This document shows positions 53,515 through 61,332 of a DNA stretch of 64,000 nt, piece after piece. Within the stretch, counting starts at the first letter, position 1, and every line of letters begins with the position of its first letter. The notes beneath the pieces are model-generated. The model searched no databases, had not been told where the DNA came from, and saw only the letters and a program-made list of their open reading frames with translations. Made by a program: the position numbers and the translations under genes. The stretch comes from JALZVT01 sp964611345 (GTDB lineage: Bacteria > Pseudomonadota > Gammaproteobacteria > Pseudomonadales > Azotimanducaceae): contig CAZSYU010000002.1 of the NCBI GenBank assembly GCA_964611345.1, positions 1 through 64,000 of the forward strand, given 5' to 3'.

Positions 53515-54060
53515 TCAGACAGAGGGCAGCTTGCAAAACTGGTCTTCCAGGTCGAGCGCCTTGAGCAGTCGCCCAAAACCGATGTATTGCCCAATCATCA
53601 TGCCGAGCTCCAGGATCTCCGGGTCGGAAAATTCCTCTTTCAAGGTGATGAACAGCTCGTCATCAATATTGTGGTGGTCGACCGCCAGCATTTCCGCATA
53701 GCGCAGAGCCGCCGTCTCCCGGTTGTTGAACGTTTTGGCACTTGCTTCTGTGGAATCCAGGGCACTTATCTTTTCTTCAGTGAGGCCGTTTTCCATCGCC
53801 GATGGAAATCTTGCGTTTAGTCACGTGAAGCAGTCGTTGAGCCGAGCGATTTTCAATCGCACGAGCTCTTTAAGCTCTGGCTTAACGATGCCTTCCTGAT
53901 GCGCGGGGTAATAGAATTTAAAGTAGTCGGCGAACATATCCGGACGATTGGCAAACGCTCGTAGGGCCGTTGCGTCAGCACCGGCTGCCTCGGTTGCCTG
54001 TACCTGTTGCAGTGTGTCCGCGCCCAGTTCCTCATTCGCCAGAAGTCTTACTCTGGGCAT
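53515..54060 (-). CDS. Predicted selenoprotein: carboxymuconolactone-decarboxylase/AhpD-like protein (Sec80)
   Basis: Read on the minus strand, two stretches in one frame are separated only by TGA at 53823-53821 and give 181 residues. The sequence before is LKELVRLKIARLNDCFT and after it LNARFPSAMENGLTEEKI, so the TGA replaces the second Cys of E-x11-C-x2-C-x3-R (Glu65, Cys77, 80, Arg84). The remainder (AALRYAEMLAVDHHNIDDEL; EILELGMMIGQYIGFGRLLK) is ordinary CMD-family helix sequence. An 8-bp perfect hairpin starts 12 nt after the TGA. The LLM oxidoreductase gene lies 31 bp upstream in the same direction, and acyl-CoA dehydrogenases stand on both sides, so it probably belongs to this catabolic operon. 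AGGAGAA precedes the ATG. Confidence 0.86.
53790..53808 (-). other. Candidate bacterial SECIS hairpin for Sec80
   Basis: On the minus strand TTTCCATCGGCGATGGAAA pairs over eight bases, or over seven with the loop CGGCG. The stem starts 12 nt after the TGA. Spacer, stem length and loop are the same as in the hairpin at 48533, although the stem sequences differ completely, as expected of a structure kept by selection. Confidence 0.8.
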
Positions 54061-54091
54061 AGGTTGTTCTCCTGATTAGTGGTTTCCAGGT

Positions 54092-55144
54092 CTACCAACT
54101 TGCAGCTTCTCTTTTCACCACATCAATGGCCTGGTCCAGAGACGCTGTGCGTTCTTTCCAGTTGCTGCCGCCGGTGCTGACACGCAATGTTGACACGCCG
54201 GCATCACGGTAGGCTCGCAGTCGTTCGCACACCATTGCCTCTGTGCCGATCAAGCTGGTTTTCAATACCATCTCGTCGGGTACTGCCTTTATGGCCTGGT
54301 CTTTCTTGCCATTTACCCACAGGTTTTGTACTTCGACAGCAGCGTCTTCGTAACCTGCGCGCTTGAACGCATCGTTGTAGAAGTTGGTTTTGGCGGAACC
54401 CATTCCGCCCAGTGTGAAGGCCATGGCAGGTCGTCGGGCATCGATCATTGCTTCGACGTTGTCACTGATCTCAAAACTTCCACCGACCTGAATGTCCATG
54501 TCGGCGAGCGTGCGCCCTGATTTTTTTAAACCACGATTCAGAGGTTCCAGAAAGACATCAGCGTGTTCAGGAATAAATGACGTGCCTAACCAGCCATTTG
54601 CCAGTTCACCCGTCATTTCCATCGATTTAGGGCCGAGTGTCGCCAGATAAATTGGCAGGTTGGGACGCGGCGGTTGCGACAGCTTGATGGGTTTGCCTTC
54701 CCCGCCGGGACGGGGGAGCAGGTAATGTTTGCCTTCGTAGGCGAGCCGCTCACCAGACAGACCTTTTTGGATGATCTCTACACATTCCCTGAGGCGCCCC
54801 ATAGGGTGGGCAAAGGCGGCGCCATGCAGGCCTTCAACAACCTGGGGACCACTCACGCCCAACCCCAGCACAAAACGATCATTGGAGACGGTGGCGAGGC
54901 TTTGCGCGGTCATTGCAATCATGGATGGCACCCGCGAGGATACCTGCATAATGCCGGTGCCGAGTTTGATGTTGCTGGTGCGAGCTGCCACATAGGCGAG
55001 GGGTACAATGGCGTCCATGCCCCAGGCTTCGGCGGACCAAACATAGTCCACGCCCATCTTGTCCGCTGTCACGGTGTAGTCGACCAGTTCGTCCCAGTCT
55101 TCGCCGTTGTAGTAGGCGCTGCCAATGCCGATGCCGGTTTTCAT
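54092..55144 (-). CDS. LLM-class flavin-dependent oxidoreductase (probably F420-type)
   Basis: The ATG at 55144 follows AAGGAAAG; a longer frame to 55219 is not needed. The product is 350 residues with a luciferase-like barrel: MKTGIGIGSAYYNGEDWDEL, YVWSAEAWGMDAIVPLAYVA, LGTGIMQVSSRVPSMIAMTA, and RFVLGLGVSGPQVVEGLHG, the last typical of F420/FMN-dependent LLM enzymes of actinobacterial and marine gammaproteobacterial type. Whether the cofactor is F420 or FMN cannot be decided here. It lies between an acyl-CoA dehydrogenase and the selenoprotein on one strand. Confidence 0.88.
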   Translation of the reverse strand: MKTGIGIGSAYYNGEDWDELVDYTVTADKMGVDYVWSAEAWGMDAIVPLAYVAARTSNIKLGTGIMQVSSRVPSMIAMTAQSLATVSNDRFVLGLGVSGPQVVEGLHGAAFAHPMGRLRECVEIIQKGLSGERLAYEGKHYLLPRPGGEGKPIKLSQPPRPNLPIYLATLGPKSMEMTGELANGWLGTSFIPEHADVFLEPLNRGLKKSGRTLADMDIQVGGSFEISDNVEAMIDARRPAMAFTLGGMGSAKTNFYNDAFKRAGYEDAAVEVQNLWVNGKKDQAIKAVPDEMVLKTSLIGTEAMVCERLRAYRDAGVSTLRVSTGGSNWKERTASLDQAIDVVKREAASW

Positions 55145-55196
55145 GCTGTCTTTCCTTTCACTAGTATTTTTAAAGTCTTGTTTGCGAGCAGTGGGT

Positions 55197-56399
55197 TCAG
55201 TCAGGTAACCCAAGTACATGCTTCGCGATGATGTTGCATTGCACTTCGTCGCTGCCCCCAGCTATTGAGGCCGCTTTTGATTCAAGCCACAACCGGCCTT
55301 TGTTCAGTGCTTCTTCCTCGAAGCTCGCGCCTTCCCAGCCCAGTCCGTCTGAGCCACGTAGTAGTAGCTGCAGTTCCAGTTTTTCCTGCACCAGTTGGGC
55401 CCAGCGCAACTTGAAAATGGAAGTCGCCGCGCCGGGTGTTTTTGCTTCGGCTTCTTGAGCCGCGCGTTGCTGGGTGAGTGCAAAAGCTTTTGCGTTCAGG
55501 TTTTGCTGCAATACCCGGTCACGAATGGCTGCGTCAGCGATCTTGCCGTTGGTTGTACCGCACTGGGTGATAGCGAGTTGTTCCAGAGAGACGTTGGTTT
55601 CTGTGCGGTCGTTGCCAGCGCCCAGCAGAGCATCGAGACCGGAGCGCTCGTGCTGCAGTAAGCGCTTGCCCACGGTCCAGCCCTTGTTAATTTCACCAAC
55701 CAGATTGTCTTTTGGCACTTCGACGTTGTCGAAAAAGGTCTGACAGAAATGCGAGTTGCCATCAATGAGTGTGATAGGGGTTGCGGTGATACCCGGGTTT
55801 GCCATATCAATCAGCAAGAAGCTGATGCCGCGTTGTTTTTTGACTGAGGGGTCGGTTCGTACCAGGCAAAACATCCAGTCGGCCTTGTTGGCAGAAGAGG
55901 TCCAGATTTTAGAGCCGTTAACCAGATAGTGATCGCCTTTATCTTCAGCCTTCGTTTGCAGGCTGGCGAGATCCGAGCCTGCCCCGGGCTCGCTGTAACC
56001 CTGGCACCACCGGGTATCGCCGCGGATGATGGGTGGCAAGTGTGTCTCGAGCTGTTGTGCGGTGCCGTATTCAAGCAACGTCGGGCCGATCATGCTGATG
56101 CCCATTCCTACTAATGGGGGACGGGCATTAATCCGGCGCATTTCTTCGACCAGAATCTGGAACTCGGCTTTGCTGAGCTCTCCGCCGCCGTATTTCTTTG
56201 GCCACATCGGTGCGGTCCAGCCGCGCTCGGCCATGGCGTTGAGCCAGTCATAAGCCACAGCACTGGTTGAGCGCTGCTTGCTACCGCCATGAATGGTCTC
56301 AGCTTCGGGCATGGGCGTGCGCATTTCTGCCGGACAGTTTGCCGCCAGCCAGGCCCGTGTTTGCTGTCTAAAGCTGTCGCTTTGCGAGCCGCCTGACAT
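55197..56399 (-). CDS. Acyl-CoA dehydrogenase
   Basis: The ATG at 56399 follows GGGGAGA and gives 400 residues; the frame is open to 56498 without a better signal. Motifs: WLAANCPAEMRTP, ERGWTAPMWPKKYGGGELS, WCQGYSEPGAGSDLASLQTK, YLVNGSKIWTSSANKADWMF and the terminal AGGSDEVQCNIIAKHVLGLPD. It is a paralogue of the enzyme at 52074. It is the first gene of the run acyl-CoA dehydrogenase, LLM oxidoreductase, selenoprotein, acyl-CoA dehydrogenase, P450 on the minus strand. Confidence 0.93.
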   Translation of the reverse strand: MSGGSQSDSFRQQTRAWLAANCPAEMRTPMPEAETIHGGSKQRSTSAVAYDWLNAMAERGWTAPMWPKKYGGGELSKAEFQILVEEMRRINARPPLVGMGISMIGPTLLEYGTAQQLETHLPPIIRGDTRWCQGYSEPGAGSDLASLQTKAEDKGDHYLVNGSKIWTSSANKADWMFCLVRTDPSVKKQRGISFLLIDMANPGITATPITLIDGNSHFCQTFFDNVEVPKDNLVGEINKGWTVGKRLLQHERSGLDALLGAGNDRTETNVSLEQLAITQCGTTNGKIADAAIRDRVLQQNLNAKAFALTQQRAAQEAEAKTPGAATSIFKLRWAQLVQEKLELQLLLRGSDGLGWEGASFEEEALNKGRLWLESKAASIAGGSDEVQCNIIAKHVLGLPD

Positions 56400-56775
56400 G
56401 TGCGTTTCTCCCCATCGACGCACCGCTATCCTAGCAAACTTGGCTTGGCGGCGGTTCGCGGAGCCTTGCGCACTCACCAGCGCACTAAAATGGCGCACGC
56501 GGCAGCACTATTGGGGTCGCACGCCCCGCAACCGGGCGCGATTAGGGTGCGCGTTGCGCCAATTCAGACCATTACGGCTGTATTCGAGGCGTAATCGCCC
56601 GTGTGAGCACGCGCTGACAACATTGGCCCGACTATTGCTAATCCTTGGTTACAACGGGGTGCACATCGGTGTGTACGAGGGTTCAAAGGGCGGCGCTGGC
56701 ATGAATGCGGTGCACGGTCAGACGAACATCCGATGCTCACCCCATTCGCAAAAACTGACAATACACGGGATACCT
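56400..56775. other. Intergenic region between divergent genes
   Basis: Upstream regions of the acyl-CoA dehydrogenase (minus) and the TorF porin (plus). I see no gene. GGTGCAC elements at about 56659 and 56710 resemble NtrC half-sites, but no sigma-54 box could be recognised before the porin. Confidence 0.4.
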
Positions 56776-57516
56776 ATGGCAGCTTTCAAATCATCTTTTC
56801 TTGCAACCAGTTTGGCAACCGGCGTTGCAGCTCTGGCCATCGCGGCGGCACCAGTGGCCCAGGCCAGAGAGTGGACCGCTAATGTCAGTGCACAGAACAA
56901 CTACATCTGGCGCGGCCTGACGCAAACCGAAAACGAGGCGGCGATTTCAGGCGGCATCGATTTTGCGGATGACAGCGGATTCTACGCGGGTACCTGGATT
57001 TCGAACGTCAGCTACGCGCCTAGCGACGACTTCTCCTACGAGCACGATATTTATGCAGGTTACTCGGGCGAGGCGGGTCAGTTCAGCTATGACGTAGGCT
57101 ACCTGTACTACAACTACGATGACGAGGCGGAATTCGATTTTGGCGAAATTTACGGTTCGGTAAGCGTGCAGGGCTTTACCCTCGGGGTGAATTTGCTGGC
57201 GAATACCGAGGCTGACGAAGCGCCCGGTCAGGACTTTGGCTTTGGGCAAGCGGTCTACGCCTATGCAGACTATGGTTTCGAAGTGGGTGACGGCGTGGAG
57301 CTTGGGGTGCACGTGGGCTATCACAATGGCGATTTCAGCGAAGCGTTTAACGGCGTGCCGGGCTCCTATTTCGACTTCAACGTATCACTGGCCAAAGGCG
57401 GTTTCAGTTTGATGGTGTCAACCACCGACCTTGACGACCCAGGCCCAGATGGGCTCGACAACGACGAGGTTAAGTTTGTTGTGGGTTACACCTACGAAAT
57501 TGGGCTCGGCAAGTAA
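56776..57516 (+). CDS. TorF-family putative porin (Gcw_chp)
   Basis: The ATG at 56776 starts a signal peptide (MAAFKSSFLATSLATGVAAL ending PVAQARE). The longer frame to 56293 overlaps the divergent gene and is not used. The mature part opens NVSAQNNYIWRGLTQTENEA, the hallmark N-terminal motif of this family (YxWRGxTQ). It continues with alternating beta-strand sequence to the C-terminus VGYTYEIGLGK. 246 residues in all. Such outer-membrane proteins often lie near glnK-amtB, as here (separated by one gene), so a link to nitrogen supply is likely. Confidence 0.9.
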   Translation: MAAFKSSFLATSLATGVAALAIAAAPVAQAREWTANVSAQNNYIWRGLTQTENEAAISGGIDFADDSGFYAGTWISNVSYAPSDDFSYEHDIYAGYSGEAGQFSYDVGYLYYNYDDEAEFDFGEIYGSVSVQGFTLGVNLLANTEADEAPGQDFGFGQAVYAYADYGFEVGDGVELGVHVGYHNGDFSEAFNGVPGSYFDFNVSLAKGGFSLMVSTTDLDDPGPDGLDNDEVKFVVGYTYEIGLGK

Positions 57517-57529
57517 GTCCTTTCGTGCA

Positions 57530-59221
57530 CTAGCTGCGCGATGAGCTAATGCTTATTTCAGCGTGCTGCCAGGCCTCGGTAAAGCGGGCCCTGGCAGCGT
57601 CGGCTGCCGCAGTCTTGCCCTGGGCTCGGAGCGCGTTCTCCAGACCTTTTAACGCCCAACCGTTTTCAGGCATAAGGCGCAAGTCCTCCAGATAGGTAGC
57701 CTCTGCCGCCGCCGCATTTCCCATCTTTAGTTGCAATACACCCAGTGAGTGACGCACCGGAAAGAACCACTCCGGGGGCTCGGTATAAGGCAACGCGTCT
57801 TCTAGCACCACCGCTTCTTCAAGAATGCCGAGTGCTTTGTCTGCATCACCTTCAGCGTTTGCCAGTTCTGCTTCGAGAACCTTTAATGCAATAGCCGTTA
57901 ACGCCGGCGCGCCTTCGCGATTAAAGAAGGTCATGGCTGCAATTTCAGGGCTTGCTGCCAGTGCGCGCAGTGCGTCGAGCTCCTGCTTTGCCTGTGCCAG
58001 CTCATTGTTGGCCACAAAGGCCTGACCTCGGGCGTAATGCCAGATGGCTCGCGCATAGGGCAAATCCTCGTCCGGTTCCTTGCTGGCAAGAATCGCTGGC
58101 CAGTCAGAAAAGCGTACCTTTGCGAACAGAGGTTGCATCAGAAAGTGCTGGGCAACGGCCATACCAGGCGCGCGAAGTAGCTCCGGAGTGAGCTGACCGG
58201 CTGTACCTTCTGCCAGTTCGTACGCCTTCGACCGCCAACCTTCTATCGCGGCGGTCACCCAGCCAAAGTGCCAGTTGTGGGGAATATAGCCGGCTAGATA
58301 AATTGGCGAGTTAGAGCGGCACGCCTGAATGAAGTTGTTGTCAGCTACCGTCGCCTGCATGTTGTTGAGCGTGGCGTCGTGATAGCGACCCACCCGCATG
58401 TAAATGTGGGCTGGCATGTGAACCAGATGTCCCGCGGCCGGTGCTAACGCGGCGAGTTGGTCGGCATAGGGTTCAGCCAGCTCCGGCTGGTTTGATTGCT
58501 CCATGGCGTGAATGTAGAGATGGATCGCGCCAATGTGCTGTGGGTTGTCTGTGAGCGCCCATTCCAGGGTGCGTTTAATCTCTTCTGTCCATGGGCGTGC
58601 AGTTCCGGTGGCGTCCCAGAAATCCCATGGGTGCATGTCCATAAGCGCCTCTGCGCTCAAGGCGACGATGTCGGAGTTGCCGGGGTAAGTGGCGGCAACC
58701 TGGCGCATCGCAAACGCGTAACGGGCGTCGAGTTCGCTGCGATCCTCGGGTTGTTCTTGTTCCGGAACGTAGCGTTTTACGAGAGCCGCGATCAACGCTT
58801 TTTCCCAGGGTGCGGTTTTAGCGGACAGTGTTTCAGCGCGCTTTGCGAGCACAAAGGCGCGCGCGCCGTTAGCGGGATCCATAGTGGCGTTGACGTTTGG
58901 GCCCAAGACCAGGGCGCTGCCCCAGTAGCACATGGCGCATTCGGGGTCGTGCACGGTGGCCTCAGTGAAGGCGAAATCGGCGGCGGCGTGATTGAAGGCG
59001 TAGGTGAGTGCCAGTCCTTGATTAAAGTAGTTCCGTGCCTGGGTCGAGTTGGTGGTGATGGGCATGCCGACGTCGCCGAGACCCTTGAAGAGGGGTTGGC
59101 GCCAGTTATCTGCAGCAGTTTGTGCAGTACTTCCTAAGCTCGTGCCTGTGGTGTCGGCGCAGCCGAACAGCGTGCTGAGGGCGGTAGCAAGGATCAGGCG
59201 GATAAGCGCGGTGTGAGTCAC
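57530..59221 (-). CDS. TPR-repeat exported protein
   Basis: A product of 563 residues with a lipoprotein signal ending TALSTLFGCAD. It starts RNYFNQGLALTYAFNHAAAD, then the motif ECAMCYWGSALVLGPNVNAT, and continues with helical repeats (LYIHAMEQSNQPELAEPYAD; VHMPAHIYMRVGRYHDATLN; LGVLQLKMGNAAAAEATYLE), characteristic of large TPR-type proteins of unknown function. No catalytic residues are evident. It lies between the TorF porin and amtB-glnK; convergent with the porin (stops 13 bp apart). Confidence 0.85.
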   Translation of the reverse strand: MTHTALIRLILATALSTLFGCADTTGTSLGSTAQTAADNWRQPLFKGLGDVGMPITTNSTQARNYFNQGLALTYAFNHAAADFAFTEATVHDPECAMCYWGSALVLGPNVNATMDPANGARAFVLAKRAETLSAKTAPWEKALIAALVKRYVPEQEQPEDRSELDARYAFAMRQVAATYPGNSDIVALSAEALMDMHPWDFWDATGTARPWTEEIKRTLEWALTDNPQHIGAIHLYIHAMEQSNQPELAEPYADQLAALAPAAGHLVHMPAHIYMRVGRYHDATLNNMQATVADNNFIQACRSNSPIYLAGYIPHNWHFGWVTAAIEGWRSKAYELAEGTAGQLTPELLRAPGMAVAQHFLMQPLFAKVRFSDWPAILASKEPDEDLPYARAIWHYARGQAFVANNELAQAKQELDALRALAASPEIAAMTFFNREGAPALTAIALKVLEAELANAEGDADKALGILEEAVVLEDALPYTEPPEWFFPVRHSLGVLQLKMGNAAAAEATYLEDLRLMPENGWALKGLENALRAQGKTAAADAARARFTEAWQHAEISISSSRS

Positions 59222-59286
59222 AGTGGCAACTCCCAGAGTAATGGCGACGGTAGTGATACTAACTCGCCAATGGGGTTTTGCCAGCC

Positions 59287-59316
59287 AAAAAAAAGCCCCT
59301 GACGTGAGTCAGGGGC
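59287..59316 (-). terminator. Intrinsic terminator of the glnK-amtB operon
   Basis: On the minus strand GCCCCTGAC pairs over nine bases with GTCAGGGGC around a TCAC loop, followed immediately by eight T's. It lies about 40 bp after the amtB stop. Confidence 0.95.
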
Positions 59317-59356
59317 CGAGCAGGGTAGGAGAGAGGTTAGTTTTTATTACAGTGGT

Positions 59357-60613
59357 TTACGCCGCGTTCTTGAACTCCGGGTAAGCCTCGATACCACATT
59401 CACTGATGTCAGCACCGCTGAATTCGTCTTCTTCGGAGATGCGGATGCCCATGATTGCCTTGAGAGCGAACCAAACCACAAGGCTCGTCACGAAGGTCCA
59501 CACAAAGATGCCAGCCAGGCCAGTGAGCTGACCGACTAGCGTTGCTTCCTCGTTACTGATTAAGACGGCCAGAACGCCCCAGATGCCGCAGGTGCCATGC
59601 ACTGATATGGCGCCTACCGGGTCGTCGAGGCGCAACTTGTCGAGCGCCAAAATCGAGCCGACAACCAGCAGACCACCCACAACACCGATACCCAGGGCCG
59701 CGAACGCAGAAGGACTCAGTGGGTCTGCTGTGATCGATACCAGGCCTGCCAGCGCGCCATTCAATGCCATCGTTAGATCCGCTTTGCCGAACAACAACTG
59801 GGAGAGCAGTAGTGCGGCTACCAAACCACCGGCAGCGCCGATGTTGGTGTTGATAAACACCTGGGCAACGGCATTAGCTTCGTCGACGTTCGACAGCTTT
59901 AGTTCTGAGCCGCCGTTAAAGCCAAACCAGCCGAACCACAGGATGAACATGCCGAGTGCTGCCAGTGGCATATTGGCTCCAGGAATTGGGTTTACTTCGC
60001 CTTTTGGTCCGTATTTGCCCGATCTCGGACCGAGGACGATAACCGCTGCGAGTGCTGCCGCTGCACCACACATGTGCACGATACCCGAGCCCGCAAAGTC
60101 GCTGTAACCGGCTTCTGACAACCAGCCACCACCCCAGCTCCACATGCCCTGGATGGGATAGATCACGCCAGTCATTACGACGGCGAATGCGAGAAACGCC
60201 CACAGCTTCATGCGTTCAGCAACGGCACCCGACACAATCGACATCGCGGTCGCCACAAACACCACCTGGAAGAAGTGATCGGAACGTGTTGAGTAGTAGG
60301 GCGCATCTTCGGCACCCGAGGTGACCGCTGCCACAGTGTTGTCCGCGCCACCCAAGCCGATGCCGAAGCTCGGCAGGAAACCGCCCTCGACGGCGCCGGT
60401 GTACATAAAGTGATAGCCGAACAGCAAATACATGATGCAGGCGATCGCAAACAGAGCGACGTTCTTGGTTAATATTTCAGTCGTGTTCTTGGACCGCACG
60501 AGCCCAGCTTCGAGCATGGCAAAGCCAGGCGCCATGAACATCACGAGCGCCCCCATGATCAGGAAATAAAATGTATCCAACGCGTAGTTGGTTTGCAGCA
60601 AATCGGCTTCCAC
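59357..60613 (-). CDS. amtB: Ammonium transporter
   Basis: A product of 418 residues with eleven predicted membrane helices. Family motifs: FAMLEAGLVRSKNTTEILTK, the periplasmic selectivity region near PIQGMWSWGGGWLSEAGYSD, FAGSGIVHMCGAAAALAAV (first pore His), MPLAALGMFILWFGWFGFN and ISVHGTCGIWGVLAVLI (second pore His). It conducts ammonium across the inner membrane and is blocked by GlnK in its trimeric form. It follows glnK, from which it is separated by 52 bp, with a single promoter in front of glnK. Confidence 0.97.
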   Translation of the reverse strand: MEADLLQTNYALDTFYFLIMGALVMFMAPGFAMLEAGLVRSKNTTEILTKNVALFAIACIMYLLFGYHFMYTGAVEGGFLPSFGIGLGGADNTVAAVTSGAEDAPYYSTRSDHFFQVVFVATAMSIVSGAVAERMKLWAFLAFAVVMTGVIYPIQGMWSWGGGWLSEAGYSDFAGSGIVHMCGAAAALAAVIVLGPRSGKYGPKGEVNPIPGANMPLAALGMFILWFGWFGFNGGSELKLSNVDEANAVAQVFINTNIGAAGGLVAALLLSQLLFGKADLTMALNGALAGLVSITADPLSPSAFAALGIGVVGGLLVVGSILALDKLRLDDPVGAISVHGTCGIWGVLAVLISNEEATLVGQLTGLAGIFVWTFVTSLVVWFALKAIMGIRISEEDEFSGADISECGIEAYPEFKNAA

Positions 60614-60665
60614 AGTGTTCTCCGGTAGTTAGTGTGTGGTGGCTTGAGTGATGAGGTTGTATTGG

Positions 60666-61004
60666 TTACAGCGCATCGTTTCCGGTTTCACCGGTTCTTA
60701 TGCGCGTCACGGCGGCAAGATCCATAACAAAGATCTTGCCGTCGCCCACTTTGTTGGTACCTGCTGCCGCCACAATCGCTTCGACGGCGGTGTCGAGGAG
60801 ATCGTCGGCAATGGCAACCTCCAGTTTTACCTTGGGTAAAAAGTCGACGGTGTATTCGGCACCTCTATAGAGTTCGGTGTGACCTTTTTGGCGACCGAAG
60901 CCTTTGACTTCGACAACGGTCATTCCAGACACGCCTATTTCAGACAGTGCGTTGCGCACCTCATCGAGCTTGAACGGTTTGATGATCGCGTTGATGAGCT
61001 TCAT
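60666..61004 (-). CDS. glnK: Nitrogen regulatory protein P-II
   Basis: The ATG at 61004 is preceded by AAGGAGGAA; the upstream frame to 61205 is promoter sequence. The 112-residue product starts MKLINAIIKPFKLDEVRNAL and has the T-loop KGFGRQKGHTELYRGAEYTV with uridylylation Tyr51, then GDGKIFVMDLAAVTRIRTGE. It senses ATP/ADP and 2-oxoglutarate and gates AmtB. Because it precedes amtB and lies behind a sigma-54 promoter it is glnK and not the constitutive glnB. Confidence 0.96.
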   Translation of the reverse strand: MKLINAIIKPFKLDEVRNALSEIGVSGMTVVEVKGFGRQKGHTELYRGAEYTVDFLPKVKLEVAIADDLLDTAVEAIVAAAGTNKVGDGKIFVMDLAAVTRIRTGETGNDAL

Positions 61005-61055
61005 GGCGTTCCTCCTTGGTTTCTTGGCTTGTGCGTGAGTCTTTGCAACAGGCAC

Positions 61056-61071
61056 TGCAACCCTCGTGCCA
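61056..61071 (-). promoter_or_regulatory. Sigma-54 promoter of glnK-amtB
   Basis: On the minus strand TGGCACG-AGGG-TTGCA matches the sigma-54 -24/-12 consensus exactly, 52 bp upstream of the glnK start. This gives nitrogen-limited expression through NtrC. Further upstream (about 61172-61205) GGTGCG/CGCACC/TGCACC elements may be NtrC sites, but they do not form a clean consensus. Nothing else is seen between glnK and the amidohydrolase at 61333. Confidence 0.88.
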
Positions 61072-61332
61072 ACCTGCAATGCGTGCCCGTTTGTGAGTGG
61101 AGTCGCCGGGTTGACTGGGTCAAGCCCCTGATTCAGAGGACTTGTGCACTCACAATTAGCGATCAGGGGGCAAAAGTGGTGCGTTCTCAGCCGTGCCAGG
61201 CGCACCGTGCACCAGTCCGGGCCATAAGGGGTGATGGAGGGCCCAGGGGCCGCATAGGCAGGCCTTTGGTGGTAATCTCAAGGCAGCCCAGAATGACAAA
61301 GCCAGAATGACAAAGAGTGAAGGAGAAGAGAT

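Noticed and set aside
53315..53701. Open frames running through the N gap
   Set aside because: They contain about 34 unknown codons and overlap the selenoprotein gene on the other strand.
56293..56775. N-terminal extension of the TorF porin
   Set aside because: It overlaps the divergent acyl-CoA dehydrogenase start, and a good signal peptide begins at 56776.
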